DNA from: Rhodoblastus sp963703385
Lineage (GTDB): Bacteria > Pseudomonadota > Alphaproteobacteria > Rhizobiales > Beijerinckiaceae
Assembly: GCA_963703385.1 (NCBI GenBank)
Contig: OY969816.1
Span: 3,410,001-3,474,000 of the forward strand
Direction: 5' to 3'
Length of the DNA stretch: 64,000 nucleotides
The translations under genes were made by a program, and so were the position numbers. Positions 55,871 through 64,000 of the stretch are shown here, in pieces; within the stretch, counting starts at the first letter, position 1, and each line of letters begins with the position of its first letter. Below the pieces are notes generated by a model, which saw nothing but the letters and a program-made list of their open reading frames with translations, was not told where the DNA came from and searched no databases.

Positions 55871-58498
55871 TCAATTGAGTTGGCCGGGCGCCGGCTCGCT
55901 GACATGGCCGCCTGTTGAAACCGGCTCGCCATCGAGGGTCAGTTCGCCGCCGCTCGCCGAGATTTCGACGGTCTGGCCCTCGCCGATTTCGCCCGACAGC
56001 ATCAAATCGGCCAACGGGTCCTGGACATTCTTCTGAATGACGCGCTTGAGCGGACGCGCGCCATAGGCCGGGTCGTAGCCCTTGTTGGCGAGCCAGTCGC
56101 GGCCGGCCTCGCTCAGGCGCAGCGTGATCTTCCGGTCCTCCAGCAGACGGTCCAGCCGACGGAACTGAATGTCGACGATCGCGCCCATGTCCTGTCGCCG
56201 CAGGCGGTGGAACAGGATGATCTCGTCGACCCGGTTCAGGAATTCGGGCCGGAAATGGCTGCGCACGACCTGCATGACCTCGTCATGGACGGCGGCCGAA
56301 TCCTCGCCTTCCTTCTGCATCACCAGGAATTCCGACCCGAGATTGGAGGTCATGATGATCACGACATTGCGGAAATCGACCGTGCGGCCCTGTCCGTCCG
56401 TGAGCCGTCCATCGTCCAGAACCTGGAGCAGGACGTTGAACACGTCGGGATGCGCCTTCTCGATTTCGTCGAACAGCACGACCTGATAGGGCCGGCGGCG
56501 AACGGCTTCGGTCAGCGCGCCGCCTTCCTCATAGCCGACATAGCCCGGAGGAGCGCCGATCAGCCGCGCCACCGAATGTTTCTCCATATATTCCGACATG
56601 TCGATGCGGATCAGCGCCGAATCGTCGTCGAACAGGAAAGCCGCCAGGGCCTTGGTCAATTCGGTCTTGCCGACGCCGGTGGGCCCAAGGAACATGAAGG
56701 AGCCGATCGGCCGGTTGGGGTCTTGCAGACCCGCGCGGGCGCGGCGCACCGCCGTCGAAACGGCGGCGACCGCTTCACGCTGGCCGACCACGCGGCGCGC
56801 AAGCTCCTCTTCCATCTTCAGCAGCTTGGCGCGCTCGCCTTCGAGCATCTTGTCCACCGGCACGCCGGTCCAGCGCGAGACGACCTGGGCGATATGGTCG
56901 GGCGTGACCGCTTCCTCGACCAGCGCTTCGCCGGCTTTCGCCTCCGTGTCGGCCAGTTTGCGTTCCAGTTCCGGGATCACGCCATAGGTCAGCCGCCCCG
57001 CCTCGGCGTAGTCGCCCTTCCTTTGCGCGATGAGCAAATCGTTGCGCGCCGCCTCAAGCTGCTCTTTGAGTTTCTGCGCCGCGCCGAGCTTGTCCTTTTC
57101 CGCCCGCCAGCGCGCGGTCAGCCCGGCCGATTTCTCGGTCAGTTCGGCAAGCTCGATCTCCAGCCGTTTCAGCCGGTCCTTCGACGCCTGATCGGACTCC
57201 TTCTTGAGAGCTTCCTGTTCGATCTTGAGCTGGACGATGCGGCGGTCGAACTCGTCGAGCTCCTCGGGCTTGGAATCGACCTGCATGCGCAGCCGCGACG
57301 CCGCCTCATCGACCAGGTCGATCGCCTTGTCCGGCAGGAAGCGGTCGGAAATATAGCGGTTCGACAAGGTCGCGGCCGCGACGAGCGCCGAGTCGCTGAC
57401 CCTCACGCCATGGTGGAGTTCATATTTTTCCTTGAGGCCGCGCAGGATCGAAATGGTGTCCTCGACCGTCGGCTCGCTGACGAAAACCGGCTGGAAGCGA
57501 CGCGCCAGCGCGGCGTCCTTTTCGACATGTTTGCGATATTCGTCGAGCGTGGTGGCGCCGACGCAATGCAACTCGCCCCGTGCCAGCGCCGGCTTCAGCA
57601 GGTTCGAGGCGTCCATTGCGCCATCCGCCTTGCCCGCGCCGACGAGGGTGTGCATTTCGTCGATGAACAGGATGATGCCGCCGGCGGCCGCGGTGACTTC
57701 ATTGAGGACGGCCTTCAGGCGCTCCTCGAATTCGCCGCGATATTTCGCGCCCGCGATCAGCGCACCCATGTCGAGGGCGAGCAGGAGCTTGTCGCGCAGG
57801 CTCTCGGGCACGTCGCCATTGACGATGCGCAAAGCCAGGCCCTCCACGATCGCCGTCTTGCCGACGCCGGGCTCGCCGATCAGGACCGGATTGTTCTTGG
57901 TGCGACGCGAGAGAACCTGGATGGTGCGCCGGATCTCCTCGTCGCGGCCGATGACCGGGTCCAGCTTTCCTTCGCGCGCGGCTTCGGTCAGATCGCGGGC
58001 ATATTTTTTCAGCGCGTCATAGGCGTTTTCGGCCGAAGCGGAATCGGCCGTGCGCCCCTTGCGCAGTTCCTCGATGGCGCGGTTCAGCCCCTGAGCCGTC
58101 ACGCCGGCGGCGGCGAGAATTTTCCCAGCGTCGCTGCCGGTGTCCATCGCGAGAGCGAGCAACAGGCGCTCGACCGTGACGAAGGAATTGCCGGCCTTTT
58201 GCGCGATTTTCTCGGCGGTGTCGAACAGCCGCGCGGTCGCGGGCGCCAGATAGAGCTGGCCGGCGCCCGCGCCTTCGACGCGCGGCAGTTTCGCCAGAGC
58301 AAGCTCACATTCGCGCAGCGCGTCGCGGGAGCGTCCGCCGCTCCTGTCGATCAGGCCCGCGGACAAGCCCTGTTCGTCGTCGAGCAGGACCTTGAGCACA
58401 TGAAGCGGGGTGAATTGCTGGTGACCCTCGCGCAAGGCGAGGGACTGAGCCGATTGAACGAAGCCCTTCGCGCGCTCGGTCAGTTTTTCAATATTCAT
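55871..58498 (-). CDS. clpB: ATP-dependent disaggregase ClpB
   Basis: An 875-residue ClpB which, with DnaK, rescues aggregated protein. The N domain starts MNIEKLTERAKGFVQSAQ. AAA-1 has GEPGVGKTAIVEGLALRI and LFIDEMHTLVGAGKADG; the middle coiled coil (about 410-530) is full length; AAA-2 has LGPTGVGKTELTKALAAFLF and VVLFDEIEKAHPDVFNVLLQ. AAGGAGGTTGAAA precedes ATG 58498, a near-perfect ribosome site. A heat-shock promoter is expected but none is convincing in the short upstream stretch. It is convergent with uppP. Confidence 0.98.
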   Translation of the reverse strand: MNIEKLTERAKGFVQSAQSLALREGHQQFTPLHVLKVLLDDEQGLSAGLIDRSGGRSRDALRECELALAKLPRVEGAGAGQLYLAPATARLFDTAEKIAQKAGNSFVTVERLLLALAMDTGSDAGKILAAAGVTAQGLNRAIEELRKGRTADSASAENAYDALKKYARDLTEAAREGKLDPVIGRDEEIRRTIQVLSRRTKNNPVLIGEPGVGKTAIVEGLALRIVNGDVPESLRDKLLLALDMGALIAGAKYRGEFEERLKAVLNEVTAAAGGIILFIDEMHTLVGAGKADGAMDASNLLKPALARGELHCVGATTLDEYRKHVEKDAALARRFQPVFVSEPTVEDTISILRGLKEKYELHHGVRVSDSALVAAATLSNRYISDRFLPDKAIDLVDEAASRLRMQVDSKPEELDEFDRRIVQLKIEQEALKKESDQASKDRLKRLEIELAELTEKSAGLTARWRAEKDKLGAAQKLKEQLEAARNDLLIAQRKGDYAEAGRLTYGVIPELERKLADTEAKAGEALVEEAVTPDHIAQVVSRWTGVPVDKMLEGERAKLLKMEEELARRVVGQREAVAAVSTAVRRARAGLQDPNRPIGSFMFLGPTGVGKTELTKALAAFLFDDDSALIRIDMSEYMEKHSVARLIGAPPGYVGYEEGGALTEAVRRRPYQVVLFDEIEKAHPDVFNVLLQVLDDGRLTDGQGRTVDFRNVVIIMTSNLGSEFLVMQKEGEDSAAVHDEVMQVVRSHFRPEFLNRVDEIILFHRLRRQDMGAIVDIQFRRLDRLLEDRKITLRLSEAGRDWLANKGYDPAYGARPLKRVIQKNVQDPLADLMLSGEIGEGQTVEISASGGELTLDGEPVSTGGHVSEPAPGQLN

Positions 58499-58617
58499 TT
58501 TCAACCTCCTTAGCCCACGACTTTCCCCCGATTGGCGAAAAAGTCGCGTCACTTTCGGCCCCGAAAGGCGGCGTGAAAAAGATATGGGAAGGGAGGCCGG
58601 ATTTAAAAGGCCAAGCC

Positions 58618-58661
58618 AAAGCGGATGGTGGTCAAAGCAGATGGTGGCCAAAGCGAATGCC
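58618..58661. repeat. 16-bp tandem repeat, about 2.7 copies
   Basis: AAAGCGGATGGTGGTC, AAAGCAGATGGTGGCC and a partial AAAGCGAATGCC follow each other without spacers, between the DUF4167 terminator and the clpB promoter region. Length may vary between strains. Confidence 0.85.
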
Positions 58662-58672
58662 GAAGGTTGAAA

Positions 58673-58703
58673 AAACAAAACGGCGGCCTCTGCAGCCGCC
58701 GTT
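58673..58703 (-). terminator. Rho-independent terminator of the DUF4167 gene
   Basis: On the minus strand AACGGCGGC and GCCGCCGTT pair around TGCAGAG and are followed by TTGTTTTTTC. It is 20 bases past the DUF4167 stop. Confidence 0.92.
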
Positions 58704-58723
58704 CGTGTCAGGTTGTTTCGGCC

Positions 58724-59644
58724 TTATTCCGCCGAATTGGTCTCGGCGACGGGGGCGCCATCGGCCTCGTCTCCGCCATTGTCCAGGCGAGGCCGCCGCC
58801 GGCGGCGCGGGCGCAGGTGAAACCGGGTCTCGGACTCGCCGTCGTTCGGTCCGCCCGGAAATTCGGATGGCGGCGCGGCCGAAAAAGGTTGTTCCGCCGA
58901 GTTGGCCTCGCCAGCGCCGGACTCCGGCGCGGCGAAAGGCGCCGCCGCCGATGGGCGCGTCGGCGCGGTTATGAAGGCGGGCAGCCCCGGATTGATCGGC
59001 TCGAAATCGACGCGCGGCTGTTCTTGCGAAGCGGGGCCAGGGGCGAGGCGCGGCTGTTGGTCACGGAAACGCTGACGGCCGTGATCCTGTTGGCGCTCGC
59101 CCTGCTGGCCAAACCTTCGGTCGCCACGGCCGTGGTGGCGATCCTGGTTGCGGTCCTGGCCGCGCTCTTGGCCGCGTTCTTGGGCTTCGGGCGCGAAAGC
59201 GGGGCGATCGAAGAAGGGTTGCGGCTGCTGTCCAAAACCGCCGGCTGGGACATTCGGCTGGGCGTTGTTCATGGGCGCCGGCTGCGGGGCCCGTTCGAAG
59301 GGGGAAGCGAAACGATCCGGCAAGGCCACGAAATCGTCGTCGTCGTCCGTCTCGTCGAAATCCTCAGGCCCGCGGCCATAGCCCATCTGGGCCTGCTGCT
59401 GGGCGACCTGCGCCGCGGCAATGATGCGGAAATAATGTTCCGCGTGCTGAAGGTAATTCTCAGCGACGACCGTATCGCCGGAAGATTGCGCGTCCCGCGC
59501 CAATTGCAGATATTTTTCCGCAACATGTTGCGCGGTACCGCGAATCTTGACATCTGGCCCAGTGGACTCGTAGGACCGGGTCAACGGATTGGGGCCCTTG
59601 CGATTATTCCGACCACGCATACGCTTGTTCTGACCAGGTCTCAT
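58724..59644 (-). CDS. DUF4167 domain protein
   Basis: A 306-residue protein. The N-terminal DUF4167 domain (about 1-80) reads MRPGQNKRMRGRNN, then NPLTRSYESTGPDVKIRGTA and AEKYLQLARDAQSSGDTVVAENYLQHAEHYFR. The remaining ~220 residues are disordered, with Gln/Arg/Glu/Asp repeats (QERGQERGQDRNQDR-type) and a basic end (LRPRRRRRPR). It resembles RNA-binding or ribosome-associated proteins in composition; the function is unknown. ATG 59644 is the family start. In Hyphomicrobiales it typically lies between prmC and clpB, as here. Confidence 0.92.
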   Translation of the reverse strand: MRPGQNKRMRGRNNRKGPNPLTRSYESTGPDVKIRGTAQHVAEKYLQLARDAQSSGDTVVAENYLQHAEHYFRIIAAAQVAQQQAQMGYGRGPEDFDETDDDDDFVALPDRFASPFERAPQPAPMNNAQPNVPAGGFGQQPQPFFDRPAFAPEAQERGQERGQDRNQDRHHGRGDRRFGQQGERQQDHGRQRFRDQQPRLAPGPASQEQPRVDFEPINPGLPAFITAPTRPSAAAPFAAPESGAGEANSAEQPFSAAPPSEFPGGPNDGESETRFHLRPRRRRRPRLDNGGDEADGAPVAETNSAE

Positions 59645-59690
59645 AGATAGTTCCTGAATATTCGCCGCCAAGGCGAGGAAGTTTACGCCC

Positions 59691-59794
59691 GAGCGCGTCC
59701 GCAAATCGAATGAGTTCGAACGCGCTCTGTTTTTCATTGTTTTGACGCATATCCCGATCCGAAAGGTCCACCGACGCTTCGGGAATATGCTTCA
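59691..59794. repeat. Intergenic two-hairpin repeat, copy B (family 1)
   Basis: Same layout as 6652-6751: GAGCGCGTCCGCAAATC, then GTTCGAACGCGCTC, then TTTTCATTGTTTTGACGCAT, then ATATCCCGATCCGAAAGGTC and CTTCGGGAATATGCTT. Bases differ mainly in the second loop. It lies upstream of the DUF4167 gene. Confidence 0.88.
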
Positions 59795-60165
59795 ACGCTT
59801 CTTCGCAGGCCGCTCCGGCCAGCCATCACGGCGGGGAGAGTGCGGCGGTTTTGCCACATCAGGCATGTCTGCGAATTTCCGCAAACTCGCTTTCAGTCTC
59901 TCAGATCCGTTCAGGGAGTCGGCGACCGAACCACGTTGCTCTCTTCGCGGCTCACAAGCAGGAAAGCTGTGGGCAAGACCTTCAAATTCCGCTCTGCGGG
60001 GCCAGCCGAAAGCTCATCCGAGCCATAACGTCGATTAAGGCAACGAAGCCTTTCTTTAAGTGACTCTAGACGTTTTTTTCCTCTGCGCCAAGCCCAAACT
60101 TTCACGACAGCCCAAACTTTCACGCCAAGCTTTTCGGCCGACAGCGAAATTGCGCCGCGACCATT
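59795..60165. other. 370-bp stretch without a recognised gene, upstream of DUF4167
   Basis: No convincing open frame. It is less GC-rich than the flanks and includes a direct repeat of 18-base period, AGCCCAAACTTTCACG at 60091 and again at 60109. Short frames up to about 100 codons exist on both strands but read like non-coding sequence. It separates prmC from DUF4167, which in relatives are close together. Confidence 0.45.
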
Positions 60166-61053
60166 TCAAACCCTTCGGACCGCCGCGATGCGATCGCGCC
60201 CGCTATGGTCCTTGAGGATGGCGACATTGCGAAAACCTGCTTGTGAAAGAACCTGGCCGACGGCTTGCGCCTGCCGCCAGCCGATTTCAAGAAAGGCGCC
60301 GCCTCCCGGCTTGAGCAAGCGGGCGACGTCCTCCGCCAATCGCCGGTAACAATCGAGGCCGCCCTCGCCGCCGAAAAGCGCGAGGGCAGGATCGAATCGG
60401 GCGACTTCGGGCTCGAGCGCCGCGCCTTCCTCCCGACCGATATAGGGGGGGTTGGCGACGATGAGGTCGAAGCGCGCGCCAATCGCATCCGCCCAATCGC
60501 CGCAAACGATCGATCCTCGATCGGCGAGGCCGCACAGTTCGAGGTTTTTCCGGGCGACGGCGCAGGCGGCGCGCGACAGATCGACGCCAAAACCACGGGC
60601 GTCGGGGACGGATCGCAGAATGGCGCAGAGAATCGCGCCTGAGCCCGTTCCGAGGTCGAGAATTCGTGGACTCGAAACCTGCGTGTCGCGCAGGAAGGCC
60701 AATGCCGCGTCAACCAGGCCTTCCGTGTCCGCCCTCGGGTCGAGCACGTCCGGCGTCACAACCAGGTCGAGGCCGTAAAACCCGCTGCGGCCGAGAATCC
60801 GCGATACGGGTTCGTCTTGCAGGCGCCGCTCGAGAAATTTTTGCAGACGCGCGGCGCTTTTTTCGCCGACAGCCTGGTCGGCGTGCGTCAGAAGATCGAG
60901 CGAACTCCATCCGGTCGCGCCTTCGAGCAAAAAACGCGCCTCCAGCGCCGCGGGCTCCTTCCCCGCCTCGGCGAGAATGCGCGCCAGCAGCAACCGGGCT
61001 TGCGCGAGCGTAAGATTCGCCGGGAGGAGCGGAGCCGGGCCGGCGATGGTCAG
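60166..61053 (-). CDS. prmC: Peptide chain release factor N5-glutamine methyltransferase
   Basis: A ~295-residue PrmC (HemK), which methylates the Gln of the GGQ motif in release factors RF1 and RF2. The N-terminal helical domain shows ALEARFLLEGATGWSSLDLL; the methyltransferase domain has ILDLGTGSGAILCAIL (SAM site) and LIVANPPYIGREEG (NPPY). The start is unresolved: no ATG, GTG or TTG falls where the family begins. A CTG at 61053 overlapping the htpG stop is possible; the nearest ATG (61158) would lie 108 bases inside htpG. The companion prfA is not next door. Confidence 0.9.
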   Translation of the reverse strand: MTIAGPAPLLPANLTLAQARLLLARILAEAGKEPAALEARFLLEGATGWSSLDLLTHADQAVGEKSAARLQKFLERRLQDEPVSRILGRSGFYGLDLVVTPDVLDPRADTEGLVDAALAFLRDTQVSSPRILDLGTGSGAILCAILRSVPDARGFGVDLSRAACAVARKNLELCGLADRGSIVCGDWADAIGARFDLIVANPPYIGREEGAALEPEVARFDPALALFGGEGGLDCYRRLAEDVARLLKPGGGAFLEIGWRQAQAVGQVLSQAGFRNVAILKDHSGRDRIAAVRRV

Positions 61054-62942
61054 GCTCCCAAAGCCTTGCCCAGAACCCGCGTCAGACGTGCGGCGAAAGC
61101 CGAGGCGTCCTTGGGCAGGGCGCCATCCAGCAGGCGCGCCTCGTCGAAAATCAACCATACCGCGTCTTCGAAAAGCTCCGGCGCCTTGCCCCCGGACAAT
61201 TTTTCCAGCGCGACGAGAAGGGGATGGCCGGGATTGACCTCCAGAATCGGCTTCATTTCGATCGACGACTGCCCGTGAGCGGCGAGGATTTGCTGCAAAC
61301 GGAGGTCGGGACCGAATTCCGGCGCGACCAGACAGGCCGCGCTTTGCGACAGGCGGTCGGAAATCCGCACGTCCTCGACGACGGAAGCGAGCGTTTCCTT
61401 GGCGCGGGCGATGAAATCGGGCAAGGCGCCGGCGGATGGTTCGGGCCTGGTCGCCTTATCCAGGAGGTCAACGGCCTTGATGTCGGTCGCGCCCTGGGTC
61501 GCCGATTTGAACGGCTTGCCTTCATACCCGACCGCCGTCTGGACCCAAAAAGCGTCCACCGGGTCCGACAGCAGCAGGACTTCGATCCCTCTCGACCGGA
61601 ATCCTTCCAGTTGCGGACTGGCCGCGATCCGCTCGGCGCCTTCGCCGACCAGATAATAAATCGCCGTCTGATTTGGCCGCATCGCGGCGAGAACTTCGCC
61701 GAGCGACCTCTTGCCGTCCGGCTCGGCGGTTGTCGCGAAGCGCGCCATTTTCAAAAGAACGTCGCGACGTTCCGGGTCTTCGTAGAGACCTTCCTTGAGC
61801 ACCGGGCCGAAGTTTTTCCACACGCCCAAAAACTTTTCGGCGTCGGTCTCGGCCAGTTTCCCGAGTTCCTGGAGCAGCCGGTTGGTCACGCCTTTCTTGA
61901 TGGCCGCGAACAAGGCGCTTTCCTGGACCATTTCACGGGAAACATTCAGCGGCAGGTCCGGCGAATCGACCACCGCGCGGGCGAATCGCAGATAGCCGGG
62001 CAGGAGATCGCTGTCGCGCGAGATCAGCACCCGCCGCGAATAGAGCTTGGCCCGCCCTTTCCGCGCCGGATCGAACAGATCGAAAGGCCGCGAGCCGGGA
62101 ACGAAGGCCAGGACATTATATTCGGCCCGGCCCTCCGCGCGCCAATGGACGGTCAGCGCCGGGGAATCGAACTGGCCCGCAAGCTCCTGATAGAATTCCC
62201 TATATTGCTCTTCCGTGATTTCGGACCTGGGCTTGGCCCAAAGCGCCGCGCCCTCGGAAACGCGTTTCGGCTCCGCGGTCGGCGTGTCCAGCAGATCGAT
62301 CGGCGTGGCCACGGCGCTCGAATGTTCGGCGATGATCGATGCGATTTTCGCCGGCTCCAGATAGGCCTTGGATTCGGCGTTGAGATGGAGGATGACCCGC
62401 GCGCCGCGCGCCGGGGCGTTGTGGACGTCGAGCGGGGCGATTTCGAACTCGCCCTTGCCGTCCGAACTCCAACGCCAGGCTGGGCCTTCGCCCGCGCGCC
62501 GGGTCTCGACGACGACCCGGTCGGCGACCATGAAAGCGGAATAAAAGCCGATGCCGAACTGGCCGATGAGTTCGGCCGCGCCTTTGTCCGCAGCAGCAGC
62601 TTTTTCAAGGAAAAGGCGGGTGCCGGAATTGGCGATCGTGCCGAGCGCGCCGGTCAGATCCTCGCGAGACATGCCGACGCCATTATCCTCGACGGTGAGC
62701 GTCCCGGCTTCCTGGTCCAGGATCACCCGGATCGCGAAGGATTCCCCCTCGCCGAGCAGGGAAGGATCGCCGTTCGCCTCGTAGCGCAGTTTTTCACAGG
62801 CGTCCGCGGCGTTGGAAATCAGCTCGCGGAGGAAGATGTCGCGCTCTGAATAGATCGAATGAACCATCAGATGCAGCAGGCGCGCCACATCGGCCTGGAA
62901 AACATGGCGTTCGCTTTCGATCGTCGCCAATTCATGCGTCAT
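61050..62942 (-). CDS. htpG: Molecular chaperone HtpG (Hsp90)
   Basis: A 630-residue HtpG. The N-terminal ATPase has LISNAADACEKLRYEA, VEDNGVGMSREDLTGALGTIA and LIGQFGIGFYSAFMVADRV; the middle domain has RRVLISRDSDLLPGYLRFARAVVDS and LPLNVSREMVQESALF with the catalytic Arg. The C-terminal dimerisation domain ends LTRVLGKALGA. Length is normal. The upstream 420 bases contain a minus-strand terminator at 63038-63073, so htpG begins its own transcript. Confidence 0.97.
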   Translation of the reverse strand: MTHELATIESERHVFQADVARLLHLMVHSIYSERDIFLRELISNAADACEKLRYEANGDPSLLGEGESFAIRVILDQEAGTLTVEDNGVGMSREDLTGALGTIANSGTRLFLEKAAAADKGAAELIGQFGIGFYSAFMVADRVVVETRRAGEGPAWRWSSDGKGEFEIAPLDVHNAPARGARVILHLNAESKAYLEPAKIASIIAEHSSAVATPIDLLDTPTAEPKRVSEGAALWAKPRSEITEEQYREFYQELAGQFDSPALTVHWRAEGRAEYNVLAFVPGSRPFDLFDPARKGRAKLYSRRVLISRDSDLLPGYLRFARAVVDSPDLPLNVSREMVQESALFAAIKKGVTNRLLQELGKLAETDAEKFLGVWKNFGPVLKEGLYEDPERRDVLLKMARFATTAEPDGKRSLGEVLAAMRPNQTAIYYLVGEGAERIAASPQLEGFRSRGIEVLLLSDPVDAFWVQTAVGYEGKPFKSATQGATDIKAVDLLDKATRPEPSAGALPDFIARAKETLASVVEDVRISDRLSQSAACLVAPEFGPDLRLQQILAAHGQSSIEMKPILEVNPGHPLLVALEKLSGGKAPELFEDAVWLIFDEARLLDGALPKDASAFAARLTRVLGKALGA

Positions 62943-63037
62943 TTTTTATTCTGGCCCCCAATTTCATCGAACAAGGCGTTGGCCGCCGCGCCGCAATATC
63001 GCGGGCGACGGGCGCTCTTTCAAGGGCGGACGCGGGC

Positions 63038-63073
63038 AAAAAATTGAGCCGGCCGGAAATTGCCGGCCGGCTC
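63038..63073 (-). terminator. Minus-strand terminator with no recognised gene in front of it
   Basis: GAGCCGGCCGG and CCGGCCGGCTC (11 bp, perfect) enclose AAATTG; on the minus strand the stem is followed by AATTTTTTG. It ends a minus-strand transcript coming from 63074-63365, where no gene was recognised. Confidence 0.82.
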
Positions 63074-63365
63074 GTGTCCCATTGCAAAATGTCTGGTTCC
63101 GACGCCGCTCTGGCTGGGGGGCTGCGTCAATGCGGCATGTGCCGGACCAGCGCTATGGACAAATGGAAGGATGAATTGGCAAAACAGCAGGTAAAAGGCG
63201 CGACAGCGGCGGAATTGTGATTTTGTCGACGGTGTGGGCGATCGCATTTTTGAGCCGATGGCCACTTGACGGTCGTCGGGCGCGCCGCTCCATTTCCGGG
63301 GGCGGTCTTCAGCGCCGCGCGCCATATTCGTGTTCGAAAACCGCAAGGCGAAACGCGCCAGACCG

Positions 63366-64000
63366 ATGACTCGCCCGACCTCTTTCCGGAATCGCCCCAC
63401 GACCGCGGCCGCCGCCGCGCTTGTCGTCGCATGCTTCCTGCCGGCGCCTTGCGGCGCCGCGCCAAGCGAGCCTCGCGGCTCGGCCCCAACCGCCGCGACG
63501 GCTGAAACCCATGACGATTTGCACGGCGAGGTTTGTCGCATGATCGAACGGGCGGCCGCCGCCCACCGCCTTCCACCCTCTTTCCTCACTCGCCTGATCT
63601 GGCGTGAAAGCAGTTTCCGCGCCCATGTCGTCAGTCCGGCGGGGGCGCGGGGCATCGCCCAGTTCATGCCCGGCACGGCGGCGGAGCGCGGCCTTTCCGA
63701 TCCGTTCGACCCTGAACAGGCGATTCCCAAGGCCGCCGAACTGCTTGCCGCGCTTCGGGCGCGCTTCGGTAATCTTGGCCTTGCGGCGGCGGCCTATAAC
63801 GGCGGGCCGCAGCGGGTCGCCGACTGGCTTTCAGACGCGGGCGGCCTGCCGCTCGAAACCCAGATCTATGTCGAGATCGTCACCCGCCATCCCGCAGAGG
63901 ATTGGCGAGACGGGGCCAAGGCCGCCAAACTGGAGGCGGCTTTCGCCAATCCCGCCACCTGCCTCGCCACGGCGGAGGCGATCCGCATCCGCGAACCCGA
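63366..64000 (+). CDS. SLT-domain lytic transglycosylase, N-terminal part (runs off the right edge)
   Basis: The frame opens at ATG 63366 and is still open at the end of the window (211 codons seen). Residues about 1-35 form a signal peptide (TTAAAAALVVACFLPAPCGA; its Cys residues could be a lipobox but spacing is poor). The SLT domain starts near residue 58 (RMIERAAAAHRLPPSFL) with the catalytic Glu in LIWRESSFRAHVVSPAGARG, the IAQFMPGTAAERGL motif and AAAAYNGGPQRVADWL. It probably degrades peptidoglycan in the periplasm. No strong ribosome site is visible, so the start could be slightly different. Confidence 0.92.
   Translation, partial: MTRPTSFRNRPTTAAAAALVVACFLPAPCGAAPSEPRGSAPTAATAETHDDLHGEVCRMIERAAAAHRLPPSFLTRLIWRESSFRAHVVSPAGARGIAQFMPGTAAERGLSDPFDPEQAIPKAAELLAALRARFGNLGLAAAAYNGGPQRVADWLSDAGGLPLETQIYVEIVTRHPAEDWRDGAKAAKLEAAFANPATCLATAEAIRIREP

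Noticed and set aside
56207..58513. A 768-codon plus-strand open frame
   Set aside because: Antisense to clpB, which is full length and unambiguous; long antisense frames are expected at this GC content.
58499..58625. Heat-shock (RpoH-type) promoter for clpB
   Set aside because: A CCCATAT-like -10 and a CTTGGCC-like -35 exist, but the spacing is about 20 bases instead of 13-16, so I do not call it.
63089..63220. A 43-codon plus-strand frame (starts MSGSDAALAGG) before the SLT gene
   Set aside because: No ribosome site, no recognisable family, and it overlaps the candidate minus-strand RNA region; too weak to call a gene.

Overview
The window is GC-rich, densely coded chromosomal DNA from an alphaproteobacterium, most likely of the order Hyphomicrobiales (Rhizobiales). 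This rests on gene content and order: CarD, SecB, MltA and a Tim44-like protein; rsmB / heparinase-like / purH; acnA next to ccmABCDG; an alphaproteobacterial Mic60 beside hemY; DUF4167 beside prmC; and aerobic CobT cobaltochelatase. The divergent pair crotonyl-CoA carboxylase/reductase and ethylmalonyl-CoA mutase shows the ethylmalonyl-CoA pathway, and acetyl-CoA synthetase plus a CitE-like CoA-ester lyase fit C1/C2 (acetate, methylotrophic or phototrophic) carbon assimilation. A genus cannot be named from the sequence alone.

Layout. 1-6.6 kb: end of cobT, fdxA, an unexplained ~500 bp leader, carD, secB, then a Tim44-like/mltA/smr run and a PfkB sugar or nucleoside kinase. 6.7-11.8 kb: purH, a heparinase II/III-like protein and rsmB on the minus strand. 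11.9-20 kb: an SDHAF4-like protein, gluQ, an L,D-transpeptidase, acs, an IalB-like protein, a quinone oxidoreductase and a LemA/TPM cluster. 20-31 kb: a lytic transglycosylase, leuD, a minizincin, OsmC, leuC, rplS, hemY, mic60, a CoA-ester lyase, carbonic anhydrase and asd. 31-36 kb: a pseudouridine synthase, ftsY, yciB and a DUF4160/DUF2442 pair split by an IS630-family element. 36-45 kb: acnA, ccmABCDG, aroA, cmk and a DUF4105 membrane protein. 45-51 kb: an orphan OmpR-type regulator, a cNMP-binding protein, xthA, lolA and ftsK. 51-64 kb: ccr and ecm (divergent), uppP, clpB, DUF4167, prmC, htpG and the start of an SLT lytic transglycosylase.

Most of the window is housekeeping: protein export and targeting (secB, ftsY, lolA), envelope turnover (mltA, mltB-like, SLT, ldt, uppP), cytochrome c maturation (ccm) and central carbon metabolism. 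No prophage, CRISPR array, rRNA or tRNA gene was recognised, and I found no convincing new multi-gene system.

The notable signals are structural. Four conserved genes (rsmB, qor-like, asd, ecm) each carry a one-base frame break, and the IS630 transposase carries a fifth at an A8 run, which points to residual indel errors as much as to real decay. The IS630 copy sits in a DUF4160 gene whose original frame can be restored to the base. Two families of intergenic palindromic repeats recur, and several gene-free stretches (1087-1589, 45059-45559, 59795-60165, 63074-63365) remain unexplained.
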